Below, one piece after another: positions 47,576-59,173 of a DNA stretch of 64,000 nucleotides. The DNA lies in the NCBI GenBank assembly GCA_007570785.1, contig ML664199.1, positions 24,317,915 through 24,381,914 on the forward strand, read 5' to 3'. Source of the DNA: Antilocapra americana. Taxonomy: Eukaryota; Chordata; Mammalia; Artiodactyla; Antilocapridae. Below the pieces are notes generated by a model, which saw only the letters and a list, made by a program, of their open reading frames with translations, was not told where the DNA came from and made no database searches. Both the position numbers and the translations under genes were made by a program. Within the stretch, counting starts at the first letter, position 1, and each line of letters begins with the position of its first letter.

Positions 47576-48333
47576 TTTATGGCAGAAAGTGAAGAAGAAC
47601 TAAAGAGCCTCTTGATGAAAGTGAAAGAGGAGAGTGAAAAAGTTGGCTTAAAGCTCCACATTCAGAAAACTAAGATCATGGCATCTGGCCCCATCACTTC
47701 AGGGAAAATAGATGGGGAAACAGTGGCTGACTTTATTTTTCTGGGCTTCAAAATCACTGCAGATGGTGACTGCAGCCATGAAATTAAAAGACACTTACTC
47801 CTTGGAAGGAAAGTTATGATCAACCTAGACAGCATATTGAAAAGCAGAGACTTTGTTAACTTTGTTAACAAAAGTTCATCTAGTCAAGGCTATGGTTTTT
47901 CCAGTGGTCATGTAAGGATGTGAGAGTTGGACTATAAAGAGAGCTGAGCGCTGAAGAATTGATGCTTTTGAACTGTGGTGTTGGAGAAGACTCTTGAGAG
48001 TCCCTTGGTCCGCAAGGAGATCCAACCAGTCCATCCTAAAGGAGATCAGTCCTGGGTGTTCATTGGTAGGACTGATGTTTGAAGTTGAAACTGCAATACT
48101 TTGGTTACTTGATGCGAAGAGCTGATTCACTGGAAAAGACCCCGATGCTGGGAAATACTGAGGGCAGAAGGCGAAGGCGACAACAGAGAATGAGATGGCT
48201 GGATGGCATCACCGACTCAATGGACATGGGTTTGGGTGGACTCCGGGAGTTGGTGATGGACAGGGAGGCCTGGCGTGCTGTGCTTCATAGGGTCGCAAGG
48301 AGATGGACACGACTGAGCCACTGAACTGAAGTG
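47576..48333 (+). mobile_element. 5'-truncated BovB LINE insertion with target-site duplication
   Basis: It covers the C-terminal part of the BovB reverse transcriptase and the 3' end. The frame opens MAESEEELKSLLMKVKEE, runs through LHIQKTKIMASGPI and DFIFLGFKITADGD, and is lost after residue 100 or so; a later frame gives [10 protein letters not shown] and [13 protein letters not shown]. The 11-bp sequence AAGGCAATAAA flanks it (47565-47575 and 48334-48344). It is a dead copy of 758 bp. Confidence 0.93.
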
Positions 48334-48344
48334 AAGGCAATAAA

Positions 48345-51344
48345 CTGGCTTTCCCCCCTAACTGCTAACAAAGGATCTAACCATTTTATGGCACTTAAAG
48401 TAGTAAGTTTCCTCTTTTCCCCTGAAAACCTGGTTATCCCAAACTCTGTGTGATGAGCCGTGGTGGGTATAGACAGACAACATGGCTCCCCTCACCCCCA
48501 CTTTCCTCCCTTCAGGAAGCAGCTCTCTGCTATTCTTGCCCCTTTATTCCTCCAAAGAAAGAAACATTAGGACAAGTCTACCAATTTCACCAAGACTCCA
48601 CTGGGAATTCTGATTAACGGTACTGAAGTTAAATATTAATATGGAAACTGAAGAAGTTCACAGGAAAAACTGTTACCATGACACCAGGAAAATTTCACCC
48701 CTACTCCTGGAAGCCTCACTGGTGTGGAGTGGCACCTCCTCAGGTCGGAGAACTGTTCCCGTGCTAACCCCAGGAAGAGAGGGAATACTGAAACGCCACA
48801 CAGTTACTGAAATCACATGGAATTAAAATAAGTCTTCAAATTGATTTTAACGCTGACTGAAGCATTTACTCAGGAGTGACTTTATGACAACATTTAAAGA
48901 GCTCTGTTTCACTAAGCCAAAAAGAATACATACCAAATAAAACATGACCCCATCATTTATTCATTTGACAAGTACTTCCTGAGTGCGCTCCACGCTGTCC
49001 AGGGGCGTGGCACACGTGGCACACACAGGACTCCCTACAGTGTCGGCAGCCTTTGTGGACAATGCTGCATTGTCAGAATGTAAGCTCTTTATCAAAATGC
49101 ATCTAACAGACCCAACCTCAAACTTTGACTTTCATCCCCCCATTTGTTCAGCTAATCTCCAGGAATGCTTCCTCCTGGGAAGCTCAATTAGCCAGCCAGT
49201 GCAGAAGAAAGCTTAACTGCTAAAAAGTTCCCAAGCCTCGTGTCCCTGGAGCTCCATCACCCACTTAATCTGCATCTGCCGGAGCCCCACATTCCAGAAA
49301 TTGTCACCACAACTTCCTTCATAGAATGCGTCTCAATGACCGAACACATCATCAGAAAGAGATGCGGGTGTGTGTTTATTTTAAAAGTCAAAAGGGCTCA
49401 AGATGGGAAAACGCTTCTTTTTACATCTGGTCTCACGGTCTCCAGATGACCTTTGTGGGAAAAGTGAGACCTCTGAAATTTTGAGAAATTGCTGGAACTT
49501 TTTTGTCTTTTGTCAAATTCAATGGACAGCTATGTAATACAGTTAAAGCATCACTTTCTACATTTCACTGCTGTCCTTTGTTGTCACCAGTAAACCAGGA
49601 GAGGGGAAAGCAACTGAGCAGGGCTGGGAGGCCCAGGTCTGAAGCAGAGAAGTCTCGTACGTAGCCTGTGTACAAGTATCCATGCTACACACTGTTAACA
49701 GCATCCAGAAACTGCCTCCTGCAGACATCTGCAGATAGCTTGAGCTTTGGGCAGATCTGGCAAATACTCAAAGACAAAAAGTGCTTTCATTTCCTGATGT
49801 GAGTATGCCAGCATCAGAAAAAAAAAAAAAAAAAGGACATTAAGTCCAGAACCAGCATTAAATTATTTCAGACACTAGCCTGGCACCCAGGTCAAAGTTA
49901 CATCACTGCAATTCTGGTCTGGCCTATGAGACAGATAACCTAGTGTCCTATACACATATATTTTTTAAAGTTTTTATATTTTTTTCATCATTATCCTCAA
50001 ATATGTAAGTATAGTCAGTTGCCCGAAATAGGCTAAGTGCCAACAGAACCTTTCAGATTCTAGTCGGAGCTGAAGCTCTTCTTTTCTTAGACTCATTTTT
50101 GAAAACAGAGAACCAGTCTCAGCTATGTTTACAAAGAATCCATGGCTGTTACAAAAACATCACTGCCCACACTCGGAAAACAGAGTCTGCTGGTGAGCTG
50201 GGTGGAGTTACCCCAGCTCAAGATGCTAATGAAGACCGCACTCTGTTCCCTTACACACGTCCCACCGTGACAAGCCCACACTGCATGCCAACGAGACAGC
50301 AATTCTGGCAGCAGAGCGTCGGCACCCGAGGGAAGTGGTGTATTCCGGTGTGGGCCCAACTAAACGGCAACGTTCCAGACACCACTTTCCCACACCTCTC
50401 TGAATGAGAAAATTATAAAGTAGTGAGTGAATATTTACTTTGTTCTAAAATTTCCTATTAGAATATCAGGCAGAGGCATTCAACTCAAGCCTGAGGAGTC
50501 GGGCCCAGTTTTTAACCTAAATTCAAACATCCAAAGAATAAAAACAAGCTGGAAGGAAACTGTAAGTCAGAAGGCCTGAGGTCCCTTCTGTAATCCCATG
50601 CTTATTAGCAGGCTCGTCTTCATCTATTTCTGCATCTGCTCCAGGAGGCCAAGGCTGAGAACTGCTTTTCGCGAGGGTGTTGAGGCACACGTGGGGGTGG
50701 GGGTGGGGGGCCCATGGCACCGATCTCTCACCATCATGTTCCAAAAATGTTAGGAAGATTCACAGGGGTCATCACATCCTGCCTCGCTGTCCTCCGAGGG
50801 TGATGGGAGGACACTGGCACCTCCCCCTGAGGGTCATCACCTGGACCTGGCCTGGCTGGGCTCAAGGTTCACGGTGGGCCTGGTCTCCACCAAGTCATTG
50901 TGGAACAGGGGAGTGAAGCTCTCGTGTGACACGGACAACGTGCTTCTCCGAGCTCAGGTCTCCTATCCAGTAGGAAACAAAGGGGCCAGATGCTCAAGAT
51001 GAAACACACACCCCAAGTTCAAGTGAAGAAGGTGACCCAACACATCCTCCAGCTAGGCCTCGAGTTTGAGATCTACAACCTCCACGTTCAGAAGGAAGGA
51101 CTGTCTGGCAGTGAGACAACTCAGCCCCTGTGACCGTCACACTTGGGGCACGACTACCAACCATGCGAAGAGGACACCCTGACACCCAGGAGAAGCAGCA
51201 GCCTCAGCCTCGTCTGAACAGGAGGGGACACAGTGGGGAGGGGACACAGGGAGGGGACACCGGGGTAGGGGATGAGGGAAGGGGATGAGGCTGGGCATCA
51301 ACCTCGGCTCATCTCACCCCAATCCTGTGATGCAGTGGCTTGCC
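48345..51344. other. Unique-looking intronic sequence, 3 kb almost free of repeats
   Basis: One A-run at about 49819-49834; no SINE or LINE that I recognise in a window that otherwise has one roughly every kilobase. No exon recognised. Confidence 0.4.
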
Positions 51345-51475
51345 AATCTCCTGCCCTATTTCCATCTGTAAAGTGGGCATAAAAGCCCTGCCTCAAAGTG
51401 CAGCCGTGTTAGATTTGTGAAATAGTTTAACACCTTAAAGTACTTGTGTAACCACAGGTTATTAATAAAAGGTGA
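51345..51475 (+). mobile_element. MIR SINE fragment
   Basis: TTTCCATCTGTAAAGTGGGC, CCTGCCTCAAAGTGCAGC, TAGATTTGTGAAATAGTTTA follow the MIR core. Confidence 0.6.
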
Positions 51476-51870
51476 TTATCAGTAAGAAAGTTTCCAAAAG
51501 GGCGGCTCAGTCATGAGAAGAAATAATCTAACAGGGATGGCTGAGCATCTCTGAATTTCTCTCCAGAGGTCCCTGGACGCCAGGTCTCTGCCACTGGGAC
51601 GTCACACACTGCAGAGTTCAGCTAAACCACGTGTGCAGGCTAGCTCCTCTCACCCCAAGTCTTGTGACTTTATTGAAAGCTTGTCACAGGCATCCAGCAG
51701 AGCCAGCTATGGACTCGTCAATTCACTGATGACTGAAGAAAAAGAGAAACGAAACCCATCTAAACCCAATTCATTCTTCCTTGGACGTATAACAAACCAG
51801 ATGAAGATGCTCCTTTACTTCTAGAGACTATGATTTGGCAGAAAAGATTAGATACAGATACAAGTAATTA

Positions 51871-52099
51871 CGTGGCTTCGCAGGTGGCACCAGTGGTAAG
51901 GAGCCTGCCTGCTGACGCAGGAGACATAAGAGACACTGGTTCAATCCCTGGGTCAGGAAGATCCCTTAGAGGAGGGGAGGGCAACCCACTTCAGTATTCT
52001 TGCCTGGAGAATCCCATGGATGGAGGAGCCTGGTGGGTGACTGTCCATAGAGTCACAAAGAGTTGGACACCACTGAAGTGACTGAGCATGCACACACAA
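51871..52099 (+). mobile_element. Bov-A type SINE
   Basis: GTGGCTTCGCAGGTGGCACC, TTCAATCCCTGGGTCAGGAA, TTCTTGCCTGGAGAATCCCA, AGTTGGACACCACTGAAGTG. Confidence 0.88.
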
Positions 52100-54467
52100 G
52101 TATACAACATAAAACATGAGACGGTAGTCACCTGAAGGAGGTCAAAGTATTCTAGGAGGAAGGACATGAGTTCTGAGCCCTGAGGCCCCAATACAACCTC
52201 AATCAATGTATCAGGAACTCAGCATCCAGGGGCCAAAGAGGCACTCTGCTCCAATGGCTAAGAAGACACAGGAGGGGAAGGTTTTCCAGCCATGTGAGCA
52301 GAGGCCCTGAGGCTGGGGGTGTGCAGGGTGCCTTCAGAGACAAGGAGCTGAGGGGGCTAACGACCAGCCAGAAGGTGACAAACAGCCTGAGTGCCAGGCG
52401 CAGGGGTCCGGACCTTATCTGACAGGCAGTCAGGAGTCTTCTTGACATTCTGAAAAAAGAGGTGACACACCCAACGTGTTGCTCCAGGAAAACGTGGAAC
52501 TGACATCAAGGACAACACACTGAAAGATTCTCGAGAGCTGGGGCCACGTCCCATCCCCCTCGAATCTCTGTGGCTGCACCCACCCGGCACCTAAGAAGCC
52601 GCTGCTGAGTCCATCGTGTCGAGAAGGACGAGGACCTGCTAGCGGCCCAGACACCACCTACCGTGTCCATGTGTCCACATGCCCGCTGCCCACACCCCCC
52701 AAGGTGGGCCTATGCAGACAGTAACGCACCCAGCCTAAGGAGCAAGAGCAGACACATTAAACACAATGTAAGGACTACCGCCCCTCCCCATGAGAAGTAA
52801 CCTACAATCTGTCTAAGCAACTGCTCAGACTCGTCCCCGAATGGGTGCACTGGAAGAGGAGACCCCCCCAAGAGGAAGGACTGTCAGGATGGCCCTGTAA
52901 GAACAGCGTGTGGGGTAGGAGGAAACCCTGGCCTCCGGGAGGAAGTACCATGATCACTGGCACATGGGCCTCGGTACAGCAAGTCCCCAAGGATGCACTT
53001 CACAAATGGAATCGACTTGAAAGAGACTGACATCCGGGACTTTGTGACACAACAGCTCTGTGGTGACACAGAAAAATCCATCCAGAAATATCCGGAGCTA
53101 TCCTGTTAATGTGGCTCGGATACATCAAAGTCTCACCTGGGTGGGGTGTCCCACAGCCATGACCACAGGTAAGCCGGGAAATTTGAGTGAGACCCAGGGA
53201 TTGCATGGCTGTTGACTCTGCGACTGGGATCACGTACCACAGCTTTGCAAAACTCTATCAATGGGGAAATTGGGTAAAGAACACACTGGCTCTTTCTATA
53301 TTATTTCTTGCACCTGCGTAGAACCTTACCTGAACTCAGGCAAGTTACTTCAGTCTGGTGTGTCCCACCCCAAGCTCCCCTAAGGGCATTCATGCTTGCC
53401 CTCCACCCTGCTTCCTCCCTCAGGAGGCACTGTGCACAGCCTGCTGTGTTTGCAGCCTCCCAACCAGCACATCAAAAGTCACTGTGAACTCGCCAAGGCA
53501 AATAAGCTCCAACATGAAAAAAATGCAGGAAAATGAACCCCCTCCCATGAGCTCCTGTGTGGAAACATATGTTGAAACAAGAGAGGAGTGGACATCTCAT
53601 GAGGTGTAAGGCTGCTGGAGGGGGTCCACTGAATGTGTCCCCAGCTTGCGTTTCTCAAATAACTTAAAGCTTTAGGAAGACAACCTAGCCCCAGGCCAGC
53701 ATGTAATGTAGAGGACATTCCTGTGGGTGGGAAACCACAGCTTAAAGCACAATTAGGAGAAATGTAAAATCAACGAATGGTTTGAGATGCTTCTCCTTCT
53801 ATTTAAGTGCAACCCTAGCTGAGAACATGACCTACACTGAGGTTTACTTAAACGATCCTCTGTGGAACAGACACAGGATTATTGAAAACAGAGGCTTCCG
53901 GGGAGAAAGCTCTGAGCTTCCATCATCAGCCTGGATCCGCCTCCCCCAACCTGTAGCCCCTGGGGCCTCAGGAGGGCAGGAAGATACTCCCCACTTCCGG
54001 GAGGAAAGGGAAAGCCACCCACGTTCAGCAGGAGAAAGAGTGTCCAAGAACTAGTTCAAGGGTGCCGCAAATGAAAGAGGGGTGATGACTGTGGTCCTCA
54101 TGTCCTAAGCCTGCAGGGCACACGACATCCAGACAGAGCCATCTTCCCTACTGCCAACTTCTCACCAGCTAAACTAAGAGCATGGTTTCCTCGCACACAA
54201 ACAGGCACAGGGCAGTGAAGATCTAGAAGAAACCCCACCAGGGCATCACCCCTCTTCATGACACGCTGGCATTGTGCCCTAAAAAATCCTTCAAGGCAAA
54301 AGCTGCTTTTCCCATAGTGGTTCTTCAAGTCCCAGTAAAACTCCTCCCAAACAGAAAGCACTCACTACAACAAGCACTTGACATTCATTTCTAGGAGAAC
54401 TCATCGTAGATACTTCTTTTTAAATATTCCAAGTATCTCTACTTCCCTCCTGATTTCAGATGATGTT
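52100..54467. other. Unique-looking intronic sequence, 2.4 kb
   Basis: No exon or interspersed element recognised. Confidence 0.4.
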
Positions 54468-54562
54468 AACAGTGGTTCTCAAAGGGTGGTCTGGAAACCC
54501 TGGAGGGTTCCCAAGACCTTTTTAAGAAGGCTGGGGATCAAAACCGTTTTCATAATAATGCC
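54468..54562 (+). mobile_element. Possible 5' end of a hAT DNA transposon
   Basis: AACAGTGGTTCTCAAAGGGT is the usual start of mammalian hAT elements; TTCCCAAGACC and AACCGTTTTCATAATAATG follow as in the Zaphod/Tip100 type. It is cut off by a SINE. Confidence 0.55.
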
Positions 54563-54682
54563 AAGAAGCTCCTGCTTCCACTGCAGGGGTTTGATCCTTA
54601 GTTGAGAGAACTAAGATCCTGCGTGCCACCTGAAGCAGCCATAAATAAATGAATATATAAAAAATTAATAAAATAAAAAATT
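54563..54682 (+). mobile_element. tRNA-Glu-derived ruminant SINE, 5' truncated
   Basis: CTCCTGCTTCCACTGCAGGG, TTGATCCTTAGTTGAGAGAA and an A-rich tail; inverted relative to the next SINE. Confidence 0.75.
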
Positions 54683-54898
54683 TGTTGTTGTTCTTTAGTC
54701 ACTAAGTCATTTCCAACTCTTTTGGGACCCCCTGGACTATAGTCCACCAAGCTCCTCTGTTCATGGGATTTCCCAGGTGAGAATACTGGCATGGGTTATC
54801 ATTTCCTTCTCCAGGGGAGCTTCATGGCTAAGAGATCAAACTCGTATCTCCTGCATTTCAGGAGGATTCTTTACTGCTGAGCCACCAGGGAAGCCTCC
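54683..54898 (-). mobile_element. Bov-A type SINE, minus
   Basis: GTTGTTCTTTAGTCACTAAG, AGTCCACCAAGCTCCTCTGT, TGAGCCACCAGGGAAGCCTC. Confidence 0.88.
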
Positions 54899-54944
54899 CT
54901 GCCCAAATACAATTATCTCAATAAAAGTTTCAAATAAAAAATGT

Positions 54945-55362
54945 ACACCCATTTTCAAAGCAGCATTATTCACAATAACCAAAAGGTGGAAACAACCCAA
55001 GTGCCCACTGGAGGATGAGTGAATACACAAATAAATGATATAAACATACAATGAAGTATTACTCAGTCTTAAAAAAGGAAATTCTGACACACAATACAAA
55101 ATGGATGAACACTGAGGATGATATGCTGTGTGAAATAAGCCAGTCACAAAAAGCAAAGACGGGATTCCATTTACACGAGGTCCCTGGAATTGTCAAAATC
55201 AGAGATCGAAAATAAAGTGAGGGGCTGGAGGGAGAGGGGAATGGGAAGTTGCTTAATGAGTAGAGTTTCAGTTTTGCAAGAAAAAAGGGTTCTGGAGACA
55301 GATGCTGGTGATGGTCATACAACACTACGAATGTACTTAGTACTAAAAAGAAAGAAAAAGTA
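54945..55362 (+). mobile_element. L1 3' untranslated fragment
   Basis: TTTCAAAGCAGCATTATTCA, CAACCCAAGTGCCCACTGGA, AAGTATTACTCAGTCTTAAA, GATATGCTGTGTGAAATAAG, ending in an A-rich tract. Confidence 0.82.
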
Positions 55363-55440
55363 AGGGACTGCTAAAGGAAAATTCAGGATAGCAATGTGAC
55401 AGGATCAGAAGATAAGCAAGGCTCTGAAAAAGACCTGCTT

Positions 55441-55569
55441 AGGGATTTCCCCGGTGGTCCAGTGGTTAAAACTCCACACTCAATGCAAGGATGCAGGGGT
55501 GCAGGTTTAATCCCTGGTTGCAGAACTAAGATCCTACATGTTGTGTGGTGCAGCCAAAGAAAATAATGA
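55441..55569 (+). mobile_element. tRNA-Glu-derived ruminant SINE
   Basis: GGGATTTCCCCGGTGGTCCA, GTTTAATCCCTGGTTGCAGA, TTGTGTGGTGCAGCC and an A-rich tail. Confidence 0.85.
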
Positions 55570-55689
55570 GAGATGCTTATACTCAAGTCATATCGTATTC
55601 GTTGTACTGTCATCCTTCATACCTTACATATATGTTAAATTTTTGTATCCATTTAATTTTCAATAAATTTTTCTAGAAACAAAAAATTG

Positions 55690-56265
55690 TCCTTAATGAA
55701 GCACTACCAATTATTGATGTTATTAAATCTTGACCTCTGACCTTCTGTTCTGTTTCTTGTGATGAATAGAGCACTTGGGCTGCTTACCACAGTATGGCAA
55801 TTGTCTGCAGGGCAATCAAGAGGGCGACCCAGGGACCACTCAATCAGATTCTTTTTTTCATGGTCAACCCTTTTTTACCAGAAAGAATAACAAACTATGG
55901 TTTTTAGAGTAGCATTTGGCAGACACTTCTTGAAACTAAACAAAGCAAGTCTGTTACTTTGAAGAAAACAATTGACAAGAGTTTCCTACCAATAATAAAA
56001 ATCAAGCTTCCAACTGAGAATGAGAAAGTTGGAAAACTTCTTTCCACTGCCTGGAGCTTGACAGACAGTTTCAAACCTAAAGATCTTCTAAAGAGAGGAT
56101 GAGAGGTGATATTAACAAATGTTACTTAGTGACACTGTATAAAGAGATGTGTCAGCATTTGGAAGATCTGCCTAACTCAGTGAATCAACACTTCCAAAAG
56201 AGACACATGCCTGTTACGATGAGGAGCAAGCCCCTTTGAATTTCAGGGCCGCTGAGAATTTCACC
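55690..56265 (+). mobile_element. Ancient hAT (Zaphod/Tip100-like) transposon fragment
   Basis: CACTTGGGCTGCTTACCACA, TTGTCTGCAGGGCAATCAAG, CCCAGGGACCACTCAATCAG, AACAAACTATGGTTTTTAGA, GACACTTCTTGAAACTAAAC and TTGGAAGATCTGCCTAACTC follow, in order, an old mammalian hAT transposase-bearing repeat I recognise. The coding frame is broken. The left end may be the piece at 54468-54562, with SINEs and L1 inserted between. Confidence 0.55.
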
Positions 56266-56639
56266 GTCACCCTGAGTGAAAAGCTCCGGGTAAGACTGAG
56301 GACGCCACAGCAAACTCACGTTTAAGAAACATTAAGTTACCCAGTTTTGGAGTAATAGAAAATACCGCAACTACGTGAAAAGCTCCCTCTTCCCACCGCA
56401 CTCTGCGGAGGAGAGGGTTTTCTTCGGATTTCAGGCAAAACGGGCGGCAGCGTAATGAAGGCAGAACAGGCAGGGAAATGCACACATTTAGGAGATTTGC
56501 AAAAAGTACAAGCACGGCTCTCGTCGCACTGAATTTTTGTTAGAAAAATGCTATTTTCATGAAGCATGCGTTATACACGTTGAGATCACAGACTCAATTT
56601 ACATTTAATGAATGAGTAAATATCCTTTAAGGTCTGTTC

Positions 56640-57330
56640 CGTTTCTAACCTGGTAAATCTCTAGCCTTGAGCCGTCCCCGCCCTCACGGACGCCTCCTGC
56701 GACCCGAGCTGGGCTAGGAGCGCCGGGCCGGGTCGCGGTCCACTCGGGCCCCGGGCTCTGCAGGCCTGTCCGCCCGCGCCGCAGGGAGGGGCCGCCCCGG
56801 CGGCAGCACCGCCGACGTGGCTGTGGCTCCGGCTCCGGCCTCGAGCTCACCGCCCGCGCGATCTTACCTGTTGGTCATTCCTGACGCCACGCCCAGCATC
56901 TCCGCGGCCCCGCGAACCCGCACCGCGTCCCCGCGCCGCTCGCCTCGCTGCCGCCGAGCCGCCGCCGCTCCTCCTCGCTGCGCGCCTGGGCAGGAAGGGG
57001 CGGGCCGGGGCCGCGACGGCCACACCCACCAAGAATCGGTCCCGCCCACCCTGGCCCCGCCCCCGGAACCGCCCTCCCGGATGTCGGCCCCCGCCTCCAC
57101 CTAGGCTCCGACCCCGTCCGCCCCGCTCCCGGAACTGGAGCACCTCCAGCCCGGCTCCCCCGGAACCGCCTGCTCGAATCTCGACCCCGCCTCTAGATAG
57201 GCCCCGCCCCGCCCCGCGCACCGAGGCCCCGCCCTGCCAGTGGAGGACACTGGCCAAGGCGCCAGGGTCCCATGCAGCACGCGGGTTCTGGATGCGGGGG
57301 CGGTGCATCTTCCCTCATGCTCTGCCGTCC
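56640..57330 (-). promoter_or_regulatory. LIMS1: CpG island and likely promoter of the upstream LIMS1 first exon
   Basis: This strongly CpG-rich block has repeated GC boxes, for example at about 57041-57066, 57201-57218 and 57226-57236. It lacks a TATA box and surrounds the exon with ATG at 56899. The 5' untranslated region should lie between 56900 and about 57240 on the minus strand. The island extends about 230 bp downstream of the exon. The length and density are those of a broad housekeeping-type promoter, which is the usual kind for LIMS1. Divergent plus-strand transcription is possible but nothing in the sequence shows it. Confidence 0.78.
56868..56899 (-). CDS. LIMS1: LIMS1 (PINCH1) alternative first coding exon, upstream promoter form
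   Basis: On the minus strand an ATG at 56899 encodes MLGVASGMTN followed by AG and the donor GTAAGA (GT at 56867-56866). This closely matches the short alternative N-terminus I recall for human LIMS1 (MLGVAAGMTH, then S-N-M-A-N-A-L). The phase is the same as in the exon at 7803-7909, so both can splice to one common exon that starts by completing the serine codon. The ATG context is fair (G at -3). The frame is open further upstream to an ATG at 57100, so automatic annotation may extend the protein by about 67 residues; I prefer the conserved short start. The exon lies inside a CpG island with several GC boxes and no visible TATA box. At only 32 coding bases it would be missed by ORF-based searches. 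Confidence 0.87.
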
Positions 57331-57689
57331 CCACACCCCAATCCGTGGGCCGCGGAGGTAGGCAGTGTCGGTGCTGAGAAGTCATCTCCACTCTGACCAG
57401 GTCCTGGAGATGGGGTCACTCCTGGAGTTTCAGCAGCGCTGCAGACCCCATTTAGGATAGTTCGCAGGAAAGGCTCCAGGCACCCTGTTAGCCCAGCGGG
57501 TAAAGCTGCACCTTAAGGAAGAATGGGGTGGGGCAGAGCGGGCGTGCCGTAGTGGTACAGAAATGGCCACAGCAGTTGTACCAGGAGGGCCAATGCAGTT
57601 TTGCTTTTAAAAGCAATCAATCAAGTTTGTTTAACCAGGACATTAAATAATCACAGTTTCTATCTACAACACATCTGGTAAGAAAAAAA

Positions 57690-57776
57690 AAAAAGAATAG
57701 TCAATAAGCACATGAAAATATGGTTAACATTACTAGAGATTAGGGAAATGCAAATCAAAATCACCGTATTGTCCAG
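57690..57776 (+). mobile_element. L1 3' region, left part
   Basis: AGCACATGAAAATATGGTTA, GGGAAATGCAAATCAAAATC; continues after the inserted SINE at 57998. Confidence 0.75.
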
Positions 57777-57781
57777 GAGAA

Positions 57782-57997
57782 AAGTGAAGTGAAAGCATTA
57801 GTTGCTCAGTCGTGTCCAACTCTGCAACCCCATGGACTGCAATCCACCAGGCTCCTCTGTCCAAGGGATTCTCCAGGTAAGAATACTGGAGTGGGTTTCC
57901 ATTCCCTTCTCCAGGAGGTCTTCCCCACCCAGGGATCAAACTCAGGTTTCCTGCATTGCAGGTGGATTCGTTACTGTCTGAGCTACCAGGGAAACCT
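57782..57997 (-). mobile_element. Bov-A type SINE, minus, inserted in L1
   Basis: TTAGTTGCTCAGTCGTGTCC, CAATCCACCAGGCTCCTCTG, TGAGCTACCAGGGAAACC. TGTCCAGG lies on both sides (57770-57777 and 57997-58004), a short target duplication. Confidence 0.9.
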
Positions 57998-58705
57998 GTC
58001 CAGGGCGATGCTGCTGTCAACATGTGTGTTTGACCAAGATGTTCTGGTGGAGAAATTGAGGCCCTTGTGCACTTTTGGTGAGGGTGTGAGTTGCTGCAGC
58101 CACTGTGGCAAAGGGTATGAAAGCTCAAGAAAACTAAAAATGGAACTACTATATGACCCAGCAGTCCCATTCCTGAGTATATATACAAAAAAACTGAAAG
58201 CAGACATCTGAAAAGAGTTGGAGAGATATTTGTACACCCATGTTCATTCCTAACACTGTTCACAGTAGCCAAATGTGGAGACAGGTCCATGGATGGAGAC
58301 ATAGATAAACAAAATGGGGTCCATCCATAGAATGGAATGTCGTGCAGCCTTAAAAAGCAAGGAAATTCTGATGTATGCTACAACACAGACGAACCTTGAG
58401 GACACTATGCTGAGTGAAATAAGTCAGACCAGAAAGGGCAAATACTGGGTCCCCGGAGGTGTCAAACTCAGAGACAGAAAGTAGATGGTGGGGGTCAGGG
58501 GCTGGGGGTAGGGGAAGTCAGGAGTTCTGATTGGCAGATATACTTTTTTTTTTTTTTTACTATACTTTTAGTTTTGCAAGATGAAAAAGCCCTGGAGGTT
58601 GTACAACAATGTGAATATACTTGATGCTACTGAACTGCACATTTGAAAATGTTTAAGTTCAATTTCATGTATAATTCACAACAGTTACTTAAATAAAAAT
58701 AAGAC
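57998..58705 (+). mobile_element. L1 3' region, right part
   Basis: TGAGGGTGTGAGTTGCTGCA, TATGACCCAGCAGTCCCATT, TTCACAGTAGCCAAATGTGG, GACACTATGCTGAGTGAAAT, AACTGCACATTTGAAAATG. It lies upstream of both LIMS1 first exons shown here. Confidence 0.82.
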
Positions 58706-59160
58706 AGATGATTTGTAGTAATGACTTCTACGACTTTAGCGACTGAACAACAACCTCCAAGATATATTTTAAATTAGGAAATGAAACAAGGGGGAAAGTT
58801 TATTTAGTATGCTGCAATTTGAGGGAAGAGAAAAGCTATCAGGGATTATGCTGGCCTCCTAGAATAATTTGGAGAATATTTCCTTTCTTATTGCCTGAAT
58901 AAACCTATCAAATTGGGACACTTATTACTTGACAGTTTGATGGAACATGACTGCAAACCCATTTGGACTTTGTGTTTTCTTCTTGAGAAGATTTTAAGCA
59001 CCATTTCAATTGCCATTCCAGCTATAGGATTTTTTAAGCTTTTAAATTCTACACGATCATCATAAATTAACAGTATATTGAGTAAATTTCAAGTTTAAGT
59101 TTTAAATCTCCAAAGTTTCAAATCATTACACATAATTGTTTAGTCTTAAAATTTTACTTT
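58706..59160. other. AT-rich sequence with a small BovB-tail remnant
   Basis: CGACTTTAGCGACTGAACAA at about 58730-58751 resembles a BovB/Bov-A 3' end; the rest is not recognised. Confidence 0.4.
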
Positions 59161-59173
59161 ATCTGTTATATGT

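Noticed and set aside
47579..47923. 114-codon plus open frame
   Set aside because: It is the reverse-transcriptase remnant of the BovB insertion.
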